From: Moringa oleifera
Taxonomy: Eukaryota > Streptophyta > Magnoliopsida > Brassicales > Moringaceae
Reading direction: 5' to 3'
Assembly: GCA_021397835.1 (NCBI GenBank)
Contig: JAJFZO010000165.1
Span: 2,108,001 to 2,172,000, forward strand
DNA: 64,000 bases
Part shown: one piece after another, positions 63,601-64,000 of the stretch
Numbering within the stretch: the stretch's first letter is position 1
Layout: every line of letters begins with the position of its first letter
Made by a program: the position numbers and the translations under genes
Notes under the pieces: generated by a model
Told to the model about the DNA's origin: nothing
The model's database searches: none
Seen by the model: only the letters and a program-made list of their open reading frames with translations

Positions 63601-64000
63601 TCTTCTCCTAGTTTTATGGCACACCCATGTAGAGGGATCTTTCTGGCGCTAAGCATGCTGCATCCCCTATTCAAGTGAATAATATCTTATCAAAGTCCTT
63701 CCAGCTTGCATCCTTCTTCTGCCATTAAGAATGGAACATCTTTTAACTTTTAAGTTTTAGAAATTTAGGATTATAGGTTTTATTGATTACAGAATCCTCT
63801 CAAAAGCCTATGTATATTAGTCAATGATGTGACTTTCACAGGTCCTATAACTCTTTTCTTTGCCTAGCTCATAGGTTATTATTTTTTTTAAAAGATAGGT
63901 GAATTTTCCTACTTTATCCCTTTTAATATATGCTAGTTGTAGGGATTCAGGCTGCTTTGTTGACATATGAGGTCTATCCCCTTACTGAATTCCTTGTCAT
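60678..64000. other. Organelle-like spacer to the window end
   Basis: About 3.3 kb of decayed spacer with no gene identified. ORFs are under 72 codons. No repeat or mobile element boundary was noticed. Confidence 0.45.

Noticed and set aside
1..64000. CRISPR array, bacterial operons or phage
   Set aside because: No spaced direct repeats of the right size, no long bacterial ORFs and no ribosome-binding organisation; the gene content is plant organelle and plant transposon.
1..64000. Living plant mitochondrial chromosome with captured nuclear transposons
   Set aside because: nad6, rps4 and trnI are all broken by decay-type changes. It remains possible only if intact copies lie elsewhere on the same chromosome.

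Overview
The window looks like plant nuclear DNA that is mostly an old insertion of organelle DNA (a NUMT), later invaded by nuclear transposable elements. No intact protein gene or rRNA was found. Four plant organelle loci are recognisable, all decayed: a mitochondrial trnI-CAU (minus strand, near 6.3 kb), mitochondrial rps4 (58.3-59.4 kb) and nad6 (60.0-60.7 kb) in the same direction, and a plastid psaB-psaA junction (1.6-3.6 kb, minus strand). Where their ancestral reading can be recognised, much of the damage is C-to-T or G-to-A, the pattern expected of methylated, non-coding nuclear DNA. A functional mitochondrial chromosome would not look like this. The host is a seed plant by its gene content and transposon lineages; I cannot name the species.

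Layout. 1-16.6 kb: organelle-like spacer holding the plastid psaA/psaB piece (itself interrupted by about 230 bp of foreign sequence) and the trnI relic. 16.6-19.2 kb: an internally deleted Ty1/copia retrotransposon with two LTRs and a perfect 5-bp target duplication (GTCAT). 19.2-29.4 kb: spacer with one unexplained protein-like ORF. 29.4-43.0 kb: a roughly 13.6-kb CACTA (En/Spm) DNA transposon with its terminal motif, subterminal hairpin repeats, a plausible promoter, a degraded TNPD-type transposase and a second degraded PF03004-type protein. 43.0-45.2 kb: spacer. 45.2-55.4 kb: a full-length but inactivated Ty3/gypsy element of the Tat clade, with LTRs, gag, protease, RT, two RNase H domains, integrase, a tandem-repeat tail and an antisense ORF of the 'putative gypsy-type transposase' family. 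55.4-64 kb: spacer with rps4 and nad6.

How it fits together. The organelle genes are passengers and the transposons are later arrivals, each also inactivated by stops and frameshifts. The most informative points are the probable serial transfer plastid to mitochondrion to nucleus (psaA/psaB), the nested history of decay, and the non-standard parts of the two large transposons (antisense ORF, tandem repeats, a perfect 14-bp hairpin). Family names come from recalled protein signatures read by eye; no database search was run.
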